Of a stretch of DNA of 64,000 bases, positions 20,681 to 29,622 are shown piece after piece. The translations under genes were made by a program, and so were the position numbers. The notes under the pieces are model-generated. The model ran no database searches and was not told the origin of the DNA. It saw only the letters and a program-made list of their open reading frames with translations. Each line of letters begins with the position of its first letter. The first letter of the stretch is position 1. The DNA lies in NCBI GenBank assembly GCA_017644045.1, contig JAEPMI010000008.1, positions 1-64,000 of the forward strand, written 5' to 3'. This DNA is from Deltaproteobacteria bacterium. Its GTDB lineage: Bacteria; Myxococcota_A; Polyangia; Polyangiales; Houyiibacteriaceae.

Positions 20681-21472
20681 ATGAGCTGCATTGGATGGGG
20701 TCGGGTGGTGTGTTTCGCACTGCTCGTGGGAATGGTCGGCACGGCCTCCGCGCAAGATGACGCGGACGCACGTGAGGCCGAGGCACGGCAGGCATTCGTG
20801 GAGGGGCGCGAGCACTTCGACGACGAGCGCTTCCGGCTCGCGGTCGAGTCGTTCAAGCGTGCCTACGAGCTCTTGAACGAGCTGGGCAGCCCGATGGCGC
20901 CGACGATCCTCTACAACGTGGGCACCGCCCTCGACGAGCTGCCGGGCCACCAGCAGGAAGCCCGCGACACGTACCAACGCTTCCTCGAAGAGTCGCCGGC
21001 GGACGATGACCCGGAGCTGCGGCGTACCGTGGAGATGCGCATTCGCGAGCTCGACATGAGCATCGCCGAGCAGCAGGACGCCGCTCCGGCCGAGGTCGAG
21101 CCGGAGGTCGACGCGCCCGTCGAGACCGAGGAGGAGAGCATGTCGATCGTCGGTCCCATCGTCGCGGCCGGCGGCGGGGCGCTGCTGATCACCGGCGCCA
21201 TCCTCGGCGCCATCGCGCTCGGTCAGGGCAACGACATCGAGAGCGCCTGCCCCGAGCTCACGGCCTGCTCGCCAGAGCTTCGCTCCGACTACGACCAGAT
21301 GCGCACGCGCTCGGTCACGGCCGACGTGCTCATCTTCGGCGGTCTGGCGATCGCGGCGGTGGGCGCGGTCCTGATGTTCACCTTGAAGGACGGCGGGGGC
21401 GACGACGACGTGGCCCTCAGCGCCGCCTGCGACGGTCAGGGTTGCTACGCCAGCGCGCGGGGGACGTTCTGA
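20681..21472 (+). CDS. Exported TPR-like protein with two membrane segments
   Basis: The 263-residue product begins with a signal peptide (VCFALLVGMVGTASAQ, cleavage after ASA about residue 24). Residues 30-125 form TPR-like helices (EARQAFVEGREHFDDERFRLAVESFKRAYEL). An acidic linker and two hydrophobic segments follow (about 155-180 and 210-232) with a Cys pair between them. This architecture recurs in myxobacterial envelope proteins of unknown function. Its stop (21470-21472) overlaps the ATG of the following RCC1 lipoprotein, so the two are translationally coupled. Confidence 0.75.
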   Translation: MSCIGWGRVVCFALLVGMVGTASAQDDADAREAEARQAFVEGREHFDDERFRLAVESFKRAYELLNELGSPMAPTILYNVGTALDELPGHQQEARDTYQRFLEESPADDDPELRRTVEMRIRELDMSIAEQQDAAPAEVEPEVDAPVETEEESMSIVGPIVAAGGGALLITGAILGAIALGQGNDIESACPELTACSPELRSDYDQMRTRSVTADVLIFGGLAIAAVGAVLMFTLKDGGGDDDVALSAACDGQGCYASARGTF

Positions 21473-22752
21473 TGGCTCGACTCGCTCCACTCCTGCCGCT
21501 GCTCGCGGCGTGCTCCCTCATCAACCCCAAGGCGGACTTCGCGGAGGAGGGCGACGACCTCGGCGTCGATCCGGTCGACATGGGGTCGCCCCCGGACCTG
21601 GGCGACACCGACCTGGGCGGCCCACGCGACCTCGGGTCCGACCCGGACGAGGGGGTGCCGGACATGGGGCCGATCATCGACCCCTCGGCGCGTCAGCAGA
21701 TCGCGCTCAGCTGGGTCCACACCTGCGCCATCGCGGACGGCGAGGTCTACTGCTGGGGAGGCAACGGGAACGGTCAGATCGGTGACGGTACGACCATGCG
21801 CCGTACGTCGCCGACGTTGGTGGACGTGCCCGGCGAGGCGATCGAGGTCTCGGCGATGGGCTATCAGTCCTGCGCGCTGAACGCCGACGGAGAGATCTAC
21901 TGCTGGGGCCTCAACAACGCCGGTCAGCTGGGCGATGGAACGCGCACGGAGCGGCGTACGCCCGTTCGGGCCCAGCCCTCGATCGACGACGCCGTCCGAG
22001 TCTCCGTGGGTGGCGAGAACGTCTGCGCCGTCCGTGAGAACGGTGATGTGATGTGCTGGGGGCGTGGCAGTGGTGGCGGCCTCGGCAACGGCGGCAACAC
22101 GGAGAGCCTGACCCCCGTTCAGGTGACCGACGCCGATGGTTCGCTCGACATCGACGGCAGCGGCGGCCACTTCTGCACCCGAACGGCCGACGACAGCGCG
22201 GCGTGTTGGGGCTGGAACGGCTACGGCCAGCTCGGTCAGCCCTTTTCGAGCCCCGGCGACATCGTGTTCTCGCCGGTCTCGCCGCCGGGCATCTCCGGCA
22301 TCGACGAGGTCTCGGCCGGCGGCCGCCACACCTGTGCACGCACCGCGAGTGTGGTCGCGTGCTGGGGTTGGAACAGTTTCGAGCAGCTCGGCACGCCGGG
22401 CGCCGACACCGAGAACCCGGTCGTCGTCCCGGGGTTGCCGTCGCTCCCGGTCGCGATCGCTGCGGGCGGCAGTCACACCTGCGCGGCCATGGACGGCGGC
22501 GACGAGGTCTTCTGCTGGGGCGGCAACGGCTTCGGTCAGCTCGGGTTGGGGGACACCGACCCGCACTCCGGTCCACAGCGCGTGTCCGGCTTCACCAGCA
22601 CGGTGGTCGAGCTGGACGCGGGCGACTACCACACGTGCGCGCGCCTCGATACGGGCGTGCTCGCGTGTTGGGGGCTCAACAACGAGGGGCAGCTCGGCAC
22701 GGGCACCACCGACGACAGCCTGACACCCCGAGTGGTGGTCGTCGGTCCCTGA
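21472..22752 (+). CDS. RCC1-repeat lipoprotein
   Basis: The 426-residue lipoprotein (lipobox LLAAC, C14) has an Asp/Gly/Pro-rich spacer to about residue 75. Seven RCC1-type repeats of about 50 residues follow, each with a pattern like H/S-C-A-(x)n-CWG-x-N-x-x-GQ(L/I)G. They would form a seven-bladed propeller. Unlike eukaryotic RCC1, nearly every repeat carries two cysteines around the central strand, suggesting a disulfide in each blade, which suits an extracellular location. Its role is probably binding at the cell surface. The ATG at 21472 overlaps the stop of the TPR gene. Confidence 0.85.
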   Translation: MARLAPLLPLLAACSLINPKADFAEEGDDLGVDPVDMGSPPDLGDTDLGGPRDLGSDPDEGVPDMGPIIDPSARQQIALSWVHTCAIADGEVYCWGGNGNGQIGDGTTMRRTSPTLVDVPGEAIEVSAMGYQSCALNADGEIYCWGLNNAGQLGDGTRTERRTPVRAQPSIDDAVRVSVGGENVCAVRENGDVMCWGRGSGGGLGNGGNTESLTPVQVTDADGSLDIDGSGGHFCTRTADDSAACWGWNGYGQLGQPFSSPGDIVFSPVSPPGISGIDEVSAGGRHTCARTASVVACWGWNSFEQLGTPGADTENPVVVPGLPSLPVAIAAGGSHTCAAMDGGDEVFCWGGNGFGQLGLGDTDPHSGPQRVSGFTSTVVELDAGDYHTCARLDTGVLACWGLNNEGQLGTGTTDDSLTPRVVVVGP

Positions 22753-22831
22753 GCCGGGGCGGTGCCGCGCCGCGGACCGCCCGAGCGACGGCGGCGTGAA
22801 TGCCTGTCGCTTTCAGCTATGGTCCCGCCGA

Positions 22832-23617
22832 ATGGTGCGCTCACCCCACGTGCTCCTCGGCCTGCTCCTCTTCGGAGGCTGCGGCGACGACGCGAGCTCG
22901 GTCGTCACGGAACGGCCGAGCGCGCCGAGCGAGGTGGCGGAGGAGGCGGAGCCGCAGGGGCTGCCGGCCCCCACGCCGGTGACCATCCCGATGGCCGACG
23001 GGTTGGAGCTCGCGGCCGACGTCGCCGCCGGACCGGACGACGGCGCGACCGTCTTCCTCTTCCACCAGCTCGGCGCCGAGCGCGGCGAATGGGAGCCGGT
23101 GTCCGAAGGACTACGCCGCGCGGGTCATTCGGTGGTCCGCGTCGACCTGCGGGGTCACGGCGAGAGCCCGGGTGGGCCGGACGGCTGGCGGAGCTTCGGG
23201 CCCGAGGAATGGGCGCAGGTCGCGGCGGACGGTGAGGCCATCGTCGCGTGGGCGCGGCTCCGGTCCGACCTGCCGCCGCGCTGGGTCTTCGGCGGGTCCT
23301 CGATCGGATCCAGCGTCGCCATCCGCGCGGCCACCGCCGACGAGGTCGATGGGGTCTTCGCGCTCTCGCCAGGCCGCGCGTACCACGGCATCGACGCGAT
23401 CAGCCCGCTCGCGGAGTACCCGGCGGAGCGACCGCTCCTGGCCGTGGCCGCTCGTGGCGAAGTGGCCTCGGCCGAGACCGCGCGGGAGATGGCGCGGGTC
23501 GCCCCCAGCGGCAGCGCGCGGCTGGTCGACGGAGGTGGGCATGGCCTCGCGATGCTCCAGGATCAGCCCGGCTTGCTCAGCGTGCTCGAAGACTTCGTCT
23601 CGGAGGTAGCTCGATGA
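22832..23617 (+). CDS. Alpha/beta-hydrolase lipoprotein
   Basis: The 261-residue product starts with a lipoprotein signal (LLLFGGC, acylation at C17). The alpha/beta-hydrolase core has FLFHQLGAERGEW (oxyanion region), RVDLRGHGESPGG and the nucleophile elbow GSSIGSS. The C-terminal histidine lies in GGGHGLAML. The family hydrolyses esters or amides; the substrate is unknown. ATG 22832 is chosen because it begins the lipoprotein signal. The stop overlaps the sirtuin start as ATGA, giving translational coupling. Confidence 0.82.
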   Translation: MVRSPHVLLGLLLFGGCGDDASSVVTERPSAPSEVAEEAEPQGLPAPTPVTIPMADGLELAADVAAGPDDGATVFLFHQLGAERGEWEPVSEGLRRAGHSVVRVDLRGHGESPGGPDGWRSFGPEEWAQVAADGEAIVAWARLRSDLPPRWVFGGSSIGSSVAIRAATADEVDGVFALSPGRAYHGIDAISPLAEYPAERPLLAVAARGEVASAETAREMARVAPSGSARLVDGGGHGLAMLQDQPGLLSVLEDFVSEVAR

Positions 23618-24351
23618 TCGGAATGGTCGCTCGATGGATCGACCAGGCGCGCCACGCCGTGGCGTTGACCGGCGCAGGGGTCTCGACGGAGTCGGGGATC
23701 CCCGACTTCCGCAGCGACGCCGGCCTCTGGAAGGACGTGGACCCGATGGACGTCGCGTCCACCGCCGGCTTCGAGGAGGACCCGCGCCGCTTCTATCGCT
23801 TCTGGATCCCGAAGCTCGCCGCCATCCGCGACGCTCAGCCGAGCGCCGCGCACCGCTTCCTCGCGCGCCTCGAGAGCCGGGGGCGGATGCAGGCGGTGGT
23901 CACGCAGAACGTCGACGGACTCCACCAGAAGGCGGGCTCGCGGCGGGTACTCGAGATGCACGGATCCTTCCGGCGCCTCGAGTGCCAGGTGTGCGGTCAC
24001 TCGATGGACCTGCAGGCCTCGATCGACCTGCGCGAGGACGCGAAGCCGCCCATCTGTCCGAGCTGCGGAAGCCTCCGCATGAAGCCCTCGGTGGTGCTCT
24101 TCGGCGACATGCTCGGGCCGGTGCTCGCCGAAGCCGAGCAGGAGATCCGCGACGCCGATCTCTTGCTCTGTCTCGGGTCGTCGCTCGCGGTCTTCCCGGT
24201 CGCGGGCCTCGTGCCGCTCGCGCGCCGCTCGGGCGCGAAGGTGGTGATCCTCAACCGAGAGACCACCGGCATGGACGACGAGGCGGACGCCGTGTTGCGC
24301 GGCGAGCTCTCGGATCTCGTCCAGGAGCTCGCGGCGCCGCTCGGCCTCTGA
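23614..24351 (+). CDS. Sir2-family NAD-dependent protein deacylase
   Basis: This 245-residue sirtuin removes acyl groups from lysines using NAD+. NAD-binding GAGVSTESGIPDFRS is at residues 20-34, the QNVDGLH motif at 98-104 and the catalytic histidine is H116 in EMHGSF. The zinc site is C124, C127, C148 and C151. The VLFGDML and LGSSLAVFPV segments complete the fold. A GGAGG-type ribosome-binding site precedes ATG 23614, which overlaps the hydrolase stop. I see neither an acetyl-CoA synthetase nor an acetyltransferase gene beside it, so its substrate is open. Confidence 0.93.
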   Translation: MIGMVARWIDQARHAVALTGAGVSTESGIPDFRSDAGLWKDVDPMDVASTAGFEEDPRRFYRFWIPKLAAIRDAQPSAAHRFLARLESRGRMQAVVTQNVDGLHQKAGSRRVLEMHGSFRRLECQVCGHSMDLQASIDLREDAKPPICPSCGSLRMKPSVVLFGDMLGPVLAEAEQEIRDADLLLCLGSSLAVFPVAGLVPLARRSGAKVVILNRETTGMDDEADAVLRGELSDLVQELAAPLGL

Positions 24352-24355
24352 CGCG

Positions 24356-24706
24356 CTACTCCGCCGCTTCTTCCTCGGCGCCCTCTTCCTCCGACTCTTC
24401 GTCGTCTTCGGCCCAGTCGTCGTCGCCTTCGGCGCCCTCTTCGTCGCCCCAGTCGTCGTCGTCACCCCAGTCGTCGTCGAGGGGCGCGTCGAAGTCTTCC
24501 ATCTCTTCGACCTCTTCCTCGGCGCCCGCACCGCCGATCGCGGTGGCGTTGATCACCATGAACGCGCCGCCGGCACCGACCAGCAGCGAGGCGACCAGCA
24601 CGCCCCACTTCTTCGGGGGCTCGAGCTTGCGGAGCGACCAACCGATGCCGACCAGGGCCGCGAGCCCGAGCACCGCACCGATTCCCATGACGACCATCCA
24701 GCTCAC
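24356..24706 (-). CDS. Small membrane protein with acidic tail
   Basis: The 116-residue product has two predicted transmembrane helices (about residues 3-22 and 33-55) separated by a basic loop (RKLEPPKK). A C-terminal tail of about 55 residues is almost wholly Asp, Glu, Gly and Trp (DDDWGDDDDWGDEEG). The GTG at 24706 is preferred over the ATG at 24754 because AAGGAG stands 6 nt before it. The gene is 89 bp downstream of the Ser/Thr kinase gene on the same strand. Acidic tails can bind cations or basic partners; no function is known. Confidence 0.6.
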   Translation of the reverse strand: MSWMVVMGIGAVLGLAALVGIGWSLRKLEPPKKWGVLVASLLVGAGGAFMVINATAIGGAGAEEEVEEMEDFDAPLDDDWGDDDDWGDEEGAEGDDDWAEDDEESEEEGAEEEAAE

Positions 24707-24712
24707 GTGCGA

Positions 24713-24718
24713 CTCCTT
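24713..24718 (-). promoter_or_regulatory. Shine-Dalgarno deciding the GTG start at 24706
   Basis: AAGGAG on the minus strand lies 6 nt upstream of GTG 24706, whereas the upstream ATG at 24754 has no comparable site. Confidence 0.6.
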
Positions 24719-24795
24719 GTCCGACGCCTTCCGCGACGCCTTCCCGCGAAGCATACACCGCCGCGGGGGTGTTCATGCTTCGCCGGTGTCGCACG

Positions 24796-26646
24796 TCAGT
24801 TGGGCGGAGGGGTCCAATCCACGTCGCCGCCCATGGCGCTGGGTGGCTCGGGATCGGGCTCGGGCTCCGGATCGCGCTCCCGTTCGGGGGCGTCGCCCGG
24901 GATCTGCACCTGAATGGTCTTCAGCGTCCCGGCCTCGATCCGCACCTGGAAGGTCTGACCGGGCTCTTCACCGTTCGGCAGCACCTGGATGCTGTGGGTC
25001 CCGGGCGGCAGGTCGAAGCGCACCGGCGTGCGGCCGAGATCGTTCCCCTGGTAGACGACCCGCGCGTAGCCGCCGACCGCACGCACGCGGAGCGCTCCGG
25101 CGCGCGCGACCTCCTCGGCTTCCGTCAGCTGCTCCTCGCGCGGAGCGCGCCGTCGCGGCTCGCGCATCGCGGATGTCTCCATCCCGGAGCGCGCCGCCGG
25201 CTCTTCCACCTCGACCTCGGGCGTCTCTTCCGCGGTCGCCGGAGGCGCGTCCTCCAGCGACTCGACGGTGACGTCGTTCGGCTCGAAGATCATGTCCACG
25301 CCCTCGTAGCCGTCGTTCTCGTCGACCACCGCGGGCGGATCCTCGGGCTCGGTCTCCGTCTCGGTCTCCGGGGCTTCGGCGACCGGCATCCCGATCAGCG
25401 CGCGCACCTGGTCCTCGGCGAAGAGCCACGCGGCCAGCGCGCCGCCGACCAGCAGCAGCAGCACCGCGAGCACCAGGTTGCCCTTGCCTCCACGCACGCC
25501 GCGCGGCTCGTCGTCGGTGTCGAAGCGCAGCGTCTGCGGCTTCGAGTCGTCCGCGTCGCTCTCGTCGGTGGCGACCTCGGCGGCGAGCGCCTCTTCGACG
25601 ACGCTCACCGGTTGAATTGTCGATCCGTCCAGCGCCTCGACCTTGCGGACCACCGAACGCCGCTTCGCGTGGCGGTCGGCGAAGAGGTAGTCCATCCACT
25701 CGGCGACCTCGGCCGACTCGAAGGGCTGACCGCTGCGCGCGATCCAGTTGCGGAGATCGCGGCCCATCTCGCGGGCGCTCGAGTAGCGTTCGTCGGCGTC
25801 GGTCGAGAGGGCCTTGGCCGCGATGTCCGCGAGCGCGGCGGGCACCCAGGGGCGACCCTCGTCTGCGCGTGGCGTCTCTTCCTCGAGCACGGCCATCGCC
25901 GTCTTGATCGCGGTGTCCCGGCGAAAGAGCGGGCGGATGCAGAGCGTCTCCCAGAGACACACACCGAGCGCGAACACGTCCACTCGGTGGTCGATCTCCT
26001 CGGCGCGAAGCTGCTCGGGCGCCGCGTAGGAGACCTTGCCCTTCATGATGCCGGTGTTGGTCTGCGTGACTCGCTCGAGCGCCTTCGCGCAGCCGAAGTC
26101 CACGATCTTCACCGTGCCCTCGTAGGTCACGAAGATGTTCTGCGGGGACACGTCCCGGTGGACGATGCCGAGCTCGTTGCCGTCGCTGCCCTTGGTGGTG
26201 TGCGCGGCATGAATGCCCTCGCAGGCATCCGCGATGATGCGCGCCGCCAGGAAGGGCACCGCCTGCATCAGCTCCTCGCCGCGGTCCCGATCGACGGCGC
26301 CGATCGCGTCGAAGAGCGGCTCGCCGAGCAGGTGCTCCATCGCCAGGAAGTAGGTGCCCTCTTCCTGACCGAAGTCGAACACGGCGCAGACGTTCGGGTG
26401 GCTGATCATCGAGGCGATGCGCGCCTCGTCGAGGAACATGTCCACGAACGCCTGTTTCTTCGCCAGGTGCCCGTGGATCGTCTTCACCGCGACCAGTCGA
26501 TCGAGCCCCGCGCCGAGCTTCATCTTGCCCAGATAGACGGTGGCCATGCCGCCGGCGCCCAGCTCCTCCGCGAGGGTGAAGCGCCCCATCTGAATCGGCA
26601 GCTCGGGCCGAAGCGAGGGGCGTGACTCTGGACCGGGGACGGTCAT
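24796..26646 (-). CDS. Transmembrane Ser/Thr protein kinase with PEGA domain
   Basis: The 616-residue protein is a PknB-type (Hanks) kinase. The Gly loop is GAGGMATVY (30-38), the ATP lysine is K55, the catalytic loop HRDVSPQN spans 163-170 and DFG is 183-185. A juxtamembrane Asp-rich segment, one transmembrane helix (LVLAVLLLLVGGALAAWLF, about residue 400) and an acidic extracytoplasmic linker follow. A C-terminal PEGA domain (VYQGNDLGRTPVRFDLPPGTHSIQVLP) and a Pro/Glu tail end the protein. It probably senses an envelope signal and phosphorylates cytoplasmic proteins. The ATG at 26646 is chosen over the one at 26673. A forkhead-associated partner is not nearby. Confidence 0.92.
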   Translation of the reverse strand: MTVPGPESRPSLRPELPIQMGRFTLAEELGAGGMATVYLGKMKLGAGLDRLVAVKTIHGHLAKKQAFVDMFLDEARIASMISHPNVCAVFDFGQEEGTYFLAMEHLLGEPLFDAIGAVDRDRGEELMQAVPFLAARIIADACEGIHAAHTTKGSDGNELGIVHRDVSPQNIFVTYEGTVKIVDFGCAKALERVTQTNTGIMKGKVSYAAPEQLRAEEIDHRVDVFALGVCLWETLCIRPLFRRDTAIKTAMAVLEEETPRADEGRPWVPAALADIAAKALSTDADERYSSAREMGRDLRNWIARSGQPFESAEVAEWMDYLFADRHAKRRSVVRKVEALDGSTIQPVSVVEEALAAEVATDESDADDSKPQTLRFDTDDEPRGVRGGKGNLVLAVLLLLVGGALAAWLFAEDQVRALIGMPVAEAPETETETEPEDPPAVVDENDGYEGVDMIFEPNDVTVESLEDAPPATAEETPEVEVEEPAARSGMETSAMREPRRRAPREEQLTEAEEVARAGALRVRAVGGYARVVYQGNDLGRTPVRFDLPPGTHSIQVLPNGEEPGQTFQVRIEAGTLKTIQVQIPGDAPERERDPEPEPDPEPPSAMGGDVDWTPPPN

Positions 26647-26750
26647 CGAAGCCGCATGGTAACCGCTTCGCAACGCAATTGCGTGCCGCGCGTCTCATCA
26701 CTCCAAACCGCGGCCCGCCTCTGTTAGCGTGCGCCGCCCAGAGGCAATCC

Positions 26751-26759
26751 AGGAGGAAG
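26751..26759 (+). promoter_or_regulatory. Strong Shine-Dalgarno of the formaldehyde dehydrogenase gene
   Basis: AGGAGGAAG ends 4 nt before ATG 26764. It is the most complete ribosome-binding site noticed in the window and suggests high expression of the detoxification pair. Confidence 0.6.
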
Positions 26760-26763
26760 CACG

Positions 26764-27876
26764 ATGAAGGTCAAGGCAGCGGTCGCGTACGAGGCAAAAA
26801 AGCCCTTGGAAATCGAAGAGGTCGAGCTCGAGGGCCCCAAGGAAGGGGAGGTCCTCGTCGAGCTCAAGGCGACCGGCGTGTGTCATACCGACGCCTACAC
26901 CCTCGGTGGGGCGGACCCGGAGGGGATCTTCCCGTCGATCCTCGGCCACGAGGGCGCCGGTGTGGTCGTCGACGTCGGCCCTGGCGTCACCAGCGTGCAG
27001 AAGGGCGACCACGTCATCCCGCTCTACACGCCGGAATGCCGTGTTTGTAAGTTCTGCCTCTCGCGCAAGACCAACCTCTGCCAGTCGATCCGTTCGACGC
27101 AGGGCAAGGGCCTGATGCCCGATGGGACCAGCCGCTTCTCGAAGGGCGACAAGACCATCCACCACTTCATGGGCACCTCGACCTTCGCGACGCACACCGT
27201 GCTCCCGGAGATCGCCGTGGCCAAGGTCCGTAAGGACGCGCCCTTCGACAAGGTCTGCCTGCTCGGTTGCGGCGTGACCACCGGCATCGGCGCGGTGCTC
27301 AACACCGCGAAGGTCGAAGCCGGCGCGAACGTCGTCGTCTTCGGTCTCGGCGGCGTCGGCCTCAGCTGCATCCAGGGCGCCCGCATGGTCGGCGCCCGGA
27401 AGGTCATCGGCGTCGACATCAACGACGACAAGAAGGCCCTCGGCGAGGCCATGGGCATGACCCACTTCGTGAACCCGACCAAGATCGATGGCGACCTGGT
27501 CGAGTACCTCGTCGCGCTCACCGACGGCGGCGCGGACTACACCTTCGAGTGCGTCGGCCGCGCGGACACCATGCGGCAGGCCCTCGAGTGCTGTCACAAG
27601 GGCTGGGGCGAGTCGGTGATCATCGGCGTCGCCGACTCCGGCGTCGAGATCAGCACGCGACCCTTCCAGCTCGTGACCGGCCGCGTGTGGCGCGGCAGCG
27701 CGTTCGGCGGCTTTCGCGGCCGCACCGACGTCCCGACGTTGGTCGACTGGTACATGGAGGGGAAGATCGAGATCGACTCGATGGTCACCCACACCATGGG
27801 CCTCGAAGAGATCAACCACGCCTTCGACCTCATGCACGAGGGCAAGTCCATTCGCTCCGTCGTGTCGTTCGAGTGA
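26764..27876 (+). CDS. frmA: S-(hydroxymethyl)glutathione dehydrogenase (class III alcohol dehydrogenase)
   Basis: This enzyme oxidises the glutathione adduct of formaldehyde to S-formylglutathione with NAD(P)+ in the cytoplasm. The 370-residue zinc enzyme has catalytic-zinc ligands C40 and H62 (GHEGAGVV) and the structural zinc cysteines C92, C95, C98 and C106. The class III hallmark [10 protein letters not shown] is present, and the Rossmann motif FGLGGVGL lies near residue 195. Its stop overlaps the GTG start of the S-formylglutathione hydrolase gene, so the two-step pathway is translationally coupled. I saw no frmR regulator gene. Confidence 0.95.
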   Translation: MKVKAAVAYEAKKPLEIEEVELEGPKEGEVLVELKATGVCHTDAYTLGGADPEGIFPSILGHEGAGVVVDVGPGVTSVQKGDHVIPLYTPECRVCKFCLSRKTNLCQSIRSTQGKGLMPDGTSRFSKGDKTIHHFMGTSTFATHTVLPEIAVAKVRKDAPFDKVCLLGCGVTTGIGAVLNTAKVEAGANVVVFGLGGVGLSCIQGARMVGARKVIGVDINDDKKALGEAMGMTHFVNPTKIDGDLVEYLVALTDGGADYTFECVGRADTMRQALECCHKGWGESVIIGVADSGVEISTRPFQLVTGRVWRGSAFGGFRGRTDVPTLVDWYMEGKIEIDSMVTHTMGLEEINHAFDLMHEGKSIRSVVSFE

Positions 27877-28715
27877 CCGCCATCGAGACCCTCGAGGAGA
27901 AGGCCTGCTTCGGCGGCGTCAACGGCTTCTACACCCACGAGAGCACGGCGTGCGCCTGCACGATGCGCTTCGCGGTGTTCCAGCCGCCGCAGGCGCAGGT
28001 CGGTCGCGTGCCGGTCGTGTACTGGCTCAGCGGCCTGACCTGCACCGCCGACAACTTCACCACCAAGGCCGGCGCCCAGCGCGTGGCCGCGGAGCTCGGG
28101 CTGATGCTGGTCATGCCGGACACCAGCCCGCGCGGTGACGACGTCCCCGACGAGGACGGTTACGACTTCGGCAAGGGCGCGGGCTTCTATCTCGACGCCA
28201 CCGAGGCGCCGTGGTCGACGCACTTCAAGATGCGCTCTTACGTCACCGAGGAGCTGCCCGCGCTGATCGACGAGCACTTCCCGACGAAGGGCGCCGGTCA
28301 CCGCAGCCTCTTCGGCCACTCGATGGGCGGCCACGGCGCGCTGGTGCTCGGCCTGAGCGAGCCCGACAAGTGGCGCTCGCTCTCGGCCTTCTCACCGGTG
28401 GTCGCGCCGACCCAGGTCCCCTGGGGCCAGAAGGCGCTCCCGAAGTACCTCGGCGACGACCCGGCCGCGCACGCGGCCCACGACGCCACCGAGCTCGTGA
28501 AGAAGCACCAGCACCCCGAGCCGATCTTGATCGACCAGGGCCTCGCCGACGGGTTCCTCGAGGAGCAGCTCAAACCCGAGCTCTTCGAGGCCGCCGCGAA
28601 GGAAGCGGGCCAGCCACTCGAGCTGCGTCTTCGCGAAGGCTACGACCACAGCTACTACTTCATCGCGACCTTCGTCGAAGACCACCTCCGCCACCACGCA
28701 GCGCGCTTGGGCTGA
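27873..28715 (+). CDS. frmB: S-formylglutathione hydrolase
   Basis: This esterase-D family enzyme hydrolyses S-formylglutathione to formate and glutathione, completing formaldehyde detoxification. The 280-residue length is normal. The N-terminal [13 protein letters not shown] segment, the nucleophile S150 in [10 protein letters not shown], an Asp in [10 protein letters not shown] and the histidine in GYDHSYYFI make the catalytic set. The start is GTG 27873, overlapping the dehydrogenase stop (GTGA). The gene converges on the sucrase/ferredoxin-like gene with a single base between stops. Confidence 0.95.
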   Translation: MTAIETLEEKACFGGVNGFYTHESTACACTMRFAVFQPPQAQVGRVPVVYWLSGLTCTADNFTTKAGAQRVAAELGLMLVMPDTSPRGDDVPDEDGYDFGKGAGFYLDATEAPWSTHFKMRSYVTEELPALIDEHFPTKGAGHRSLFGHSMGGHGALVLGLSEPDKWRSLSAFSPVVAPTQVPWGQKALPKYLGDDPAAHAAHDATELVKKHQHPEPILIDQGLADGFLEEQLKPELFEAAAKEAGQPLELRLREGYDHSYYFIATFVEDHLRHHAARLG

Positions 28716-28716
28716 C

Positions 28717-29622
28717 CTACACCTCGGTCAGCTCGCGGAGGGCGTAGCGTGGAGCGCGGTGCTCGGCGTCCGCGTGGCAGGTCAGCTGCGCGGGCGCTGC
28801 GGCGGTCTCTTCGACCGTGGCGCGTACGTGGCTGCCGTCGCGGAGGCGGAAGGTGCTGACCGAGAGCGCGTCGTCGTGGTCGGTGTTCTCCGCGTGCTCG
28901 GTCAGCTGCAATGCATCGAACGCGTGGAGCGTGAGCTTCTCACGCACGAGCCACTCCGCCGCCTGCGCGGCGAACGGATAGCTGCTGCGGCCGCGGTAGT
29001 GCGCGAGGTCGAGCAGGCCTTCGTCGAGGCGCCTGGCCAAGCGCACCGCCTGCGCCGGCTCGACGCGGCCGTAGTAGACGCCGAGGGGCAGGGCGAGCAG
29101 GTTGCCTGCGAAGCGGTCGCCGCCGATGTGGGAGGTCTCCCAGACGCGGTCGCCGAGCTCCGGCTGCAGCGCCTCCGCGATCGCGCGACCCTTTCGCGCG
29201 CAGCAGGGGTCGTGCTTGCCGTGGGTGCACACGAAGAGCTCGAGGTGATCGAGGCGTTCGCCGCCGACGCTGCGACCACGCCGCAGCGACGCGAAGTCGT
29301 GCGCCAGCAGCTCCTCGGTCGTCTCGAAGCGGAGCGCCTCGAGCCAACGGCGGTCCCGGCCGGTGAAGGCGACGCGAACCTCGTGGCCCCGCTGCTCGTA
29401 GCGACCGTGCCGACGGATGAGCAGCACCCGCGCGCCGACCGCTCGACCGACCGCTCGAAGGCGCGCGCTGGCGTCCTCGCCGAGCCGGCTCTCCTGGAGC
29501 GCTTTGGGGCCCCACGGCCCACTCTGCTCGACGCCGATCCAGCGGCGGACGGTCGAGGCCGTCCCGTGGAGCGGCTCGTCCCGTGCGACGCTCGCGTCGC
29601 TGCAGAAGAAGCGCGCGCTCAT
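28717..29622 (-). CDS. Sucrase/ferredoxin-like (thioredoxin-fold ferredoxin) protein
   Basis: The 301-residue protein belongs to the Suc/Fer-like family, whose members are thought to carry a 2Fe-2S cluster in a thioredoxin fold. It has C7 near the N terminus, then FVCTHGKHDPCC (C132, C140, C141) and the SHIGGDRFAGN motif at 164-174. Its likely job is electron transfer, but no member-level function is known here. The ATG overlaps the stop of the JmjC gene upstream as ATGA, so the two are translationally coupled. Together with the acidic repeat gene they form a three-gene unit. The ferredoxin could keep the oxygenase iron reduced, which is inference. Confidence 0.8.
   Translation of the reverse strand: MSARFFCSDASVARDEPLHGTASTVRRWIGVEQSGPWGPKALQESRLGEDASARLRAVGRAVGARVLLIRRHGRYEQRGHEVRVAFTGRDRRWLEALRFETTEELLAHDFASLRRGRSVGGERLDHLELFVCTHGKHDPCCARKGRAIAEALQPELGDRVWETSHIGGDRFAGNLLALPLGVYYGRVEPAQAVRLARRLDEGLLDLAHYRGRSSYPFAAQAAEWLVREKLTLHAFDALQLTEHAENTDHDDALSVSTFRLRDGSHVRATVEETAAAPAQLTCHADAEHRAPRYALRELTEV

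Noticed and set aside
24841-24870. GGG-rich stretch on the plus strand within the 3' end of the kinase gene
   Set aside because: It simply reflects Glu-Pro codons of the acidic tail on the other strand, with only about three clean GGG runs at regular spacing.
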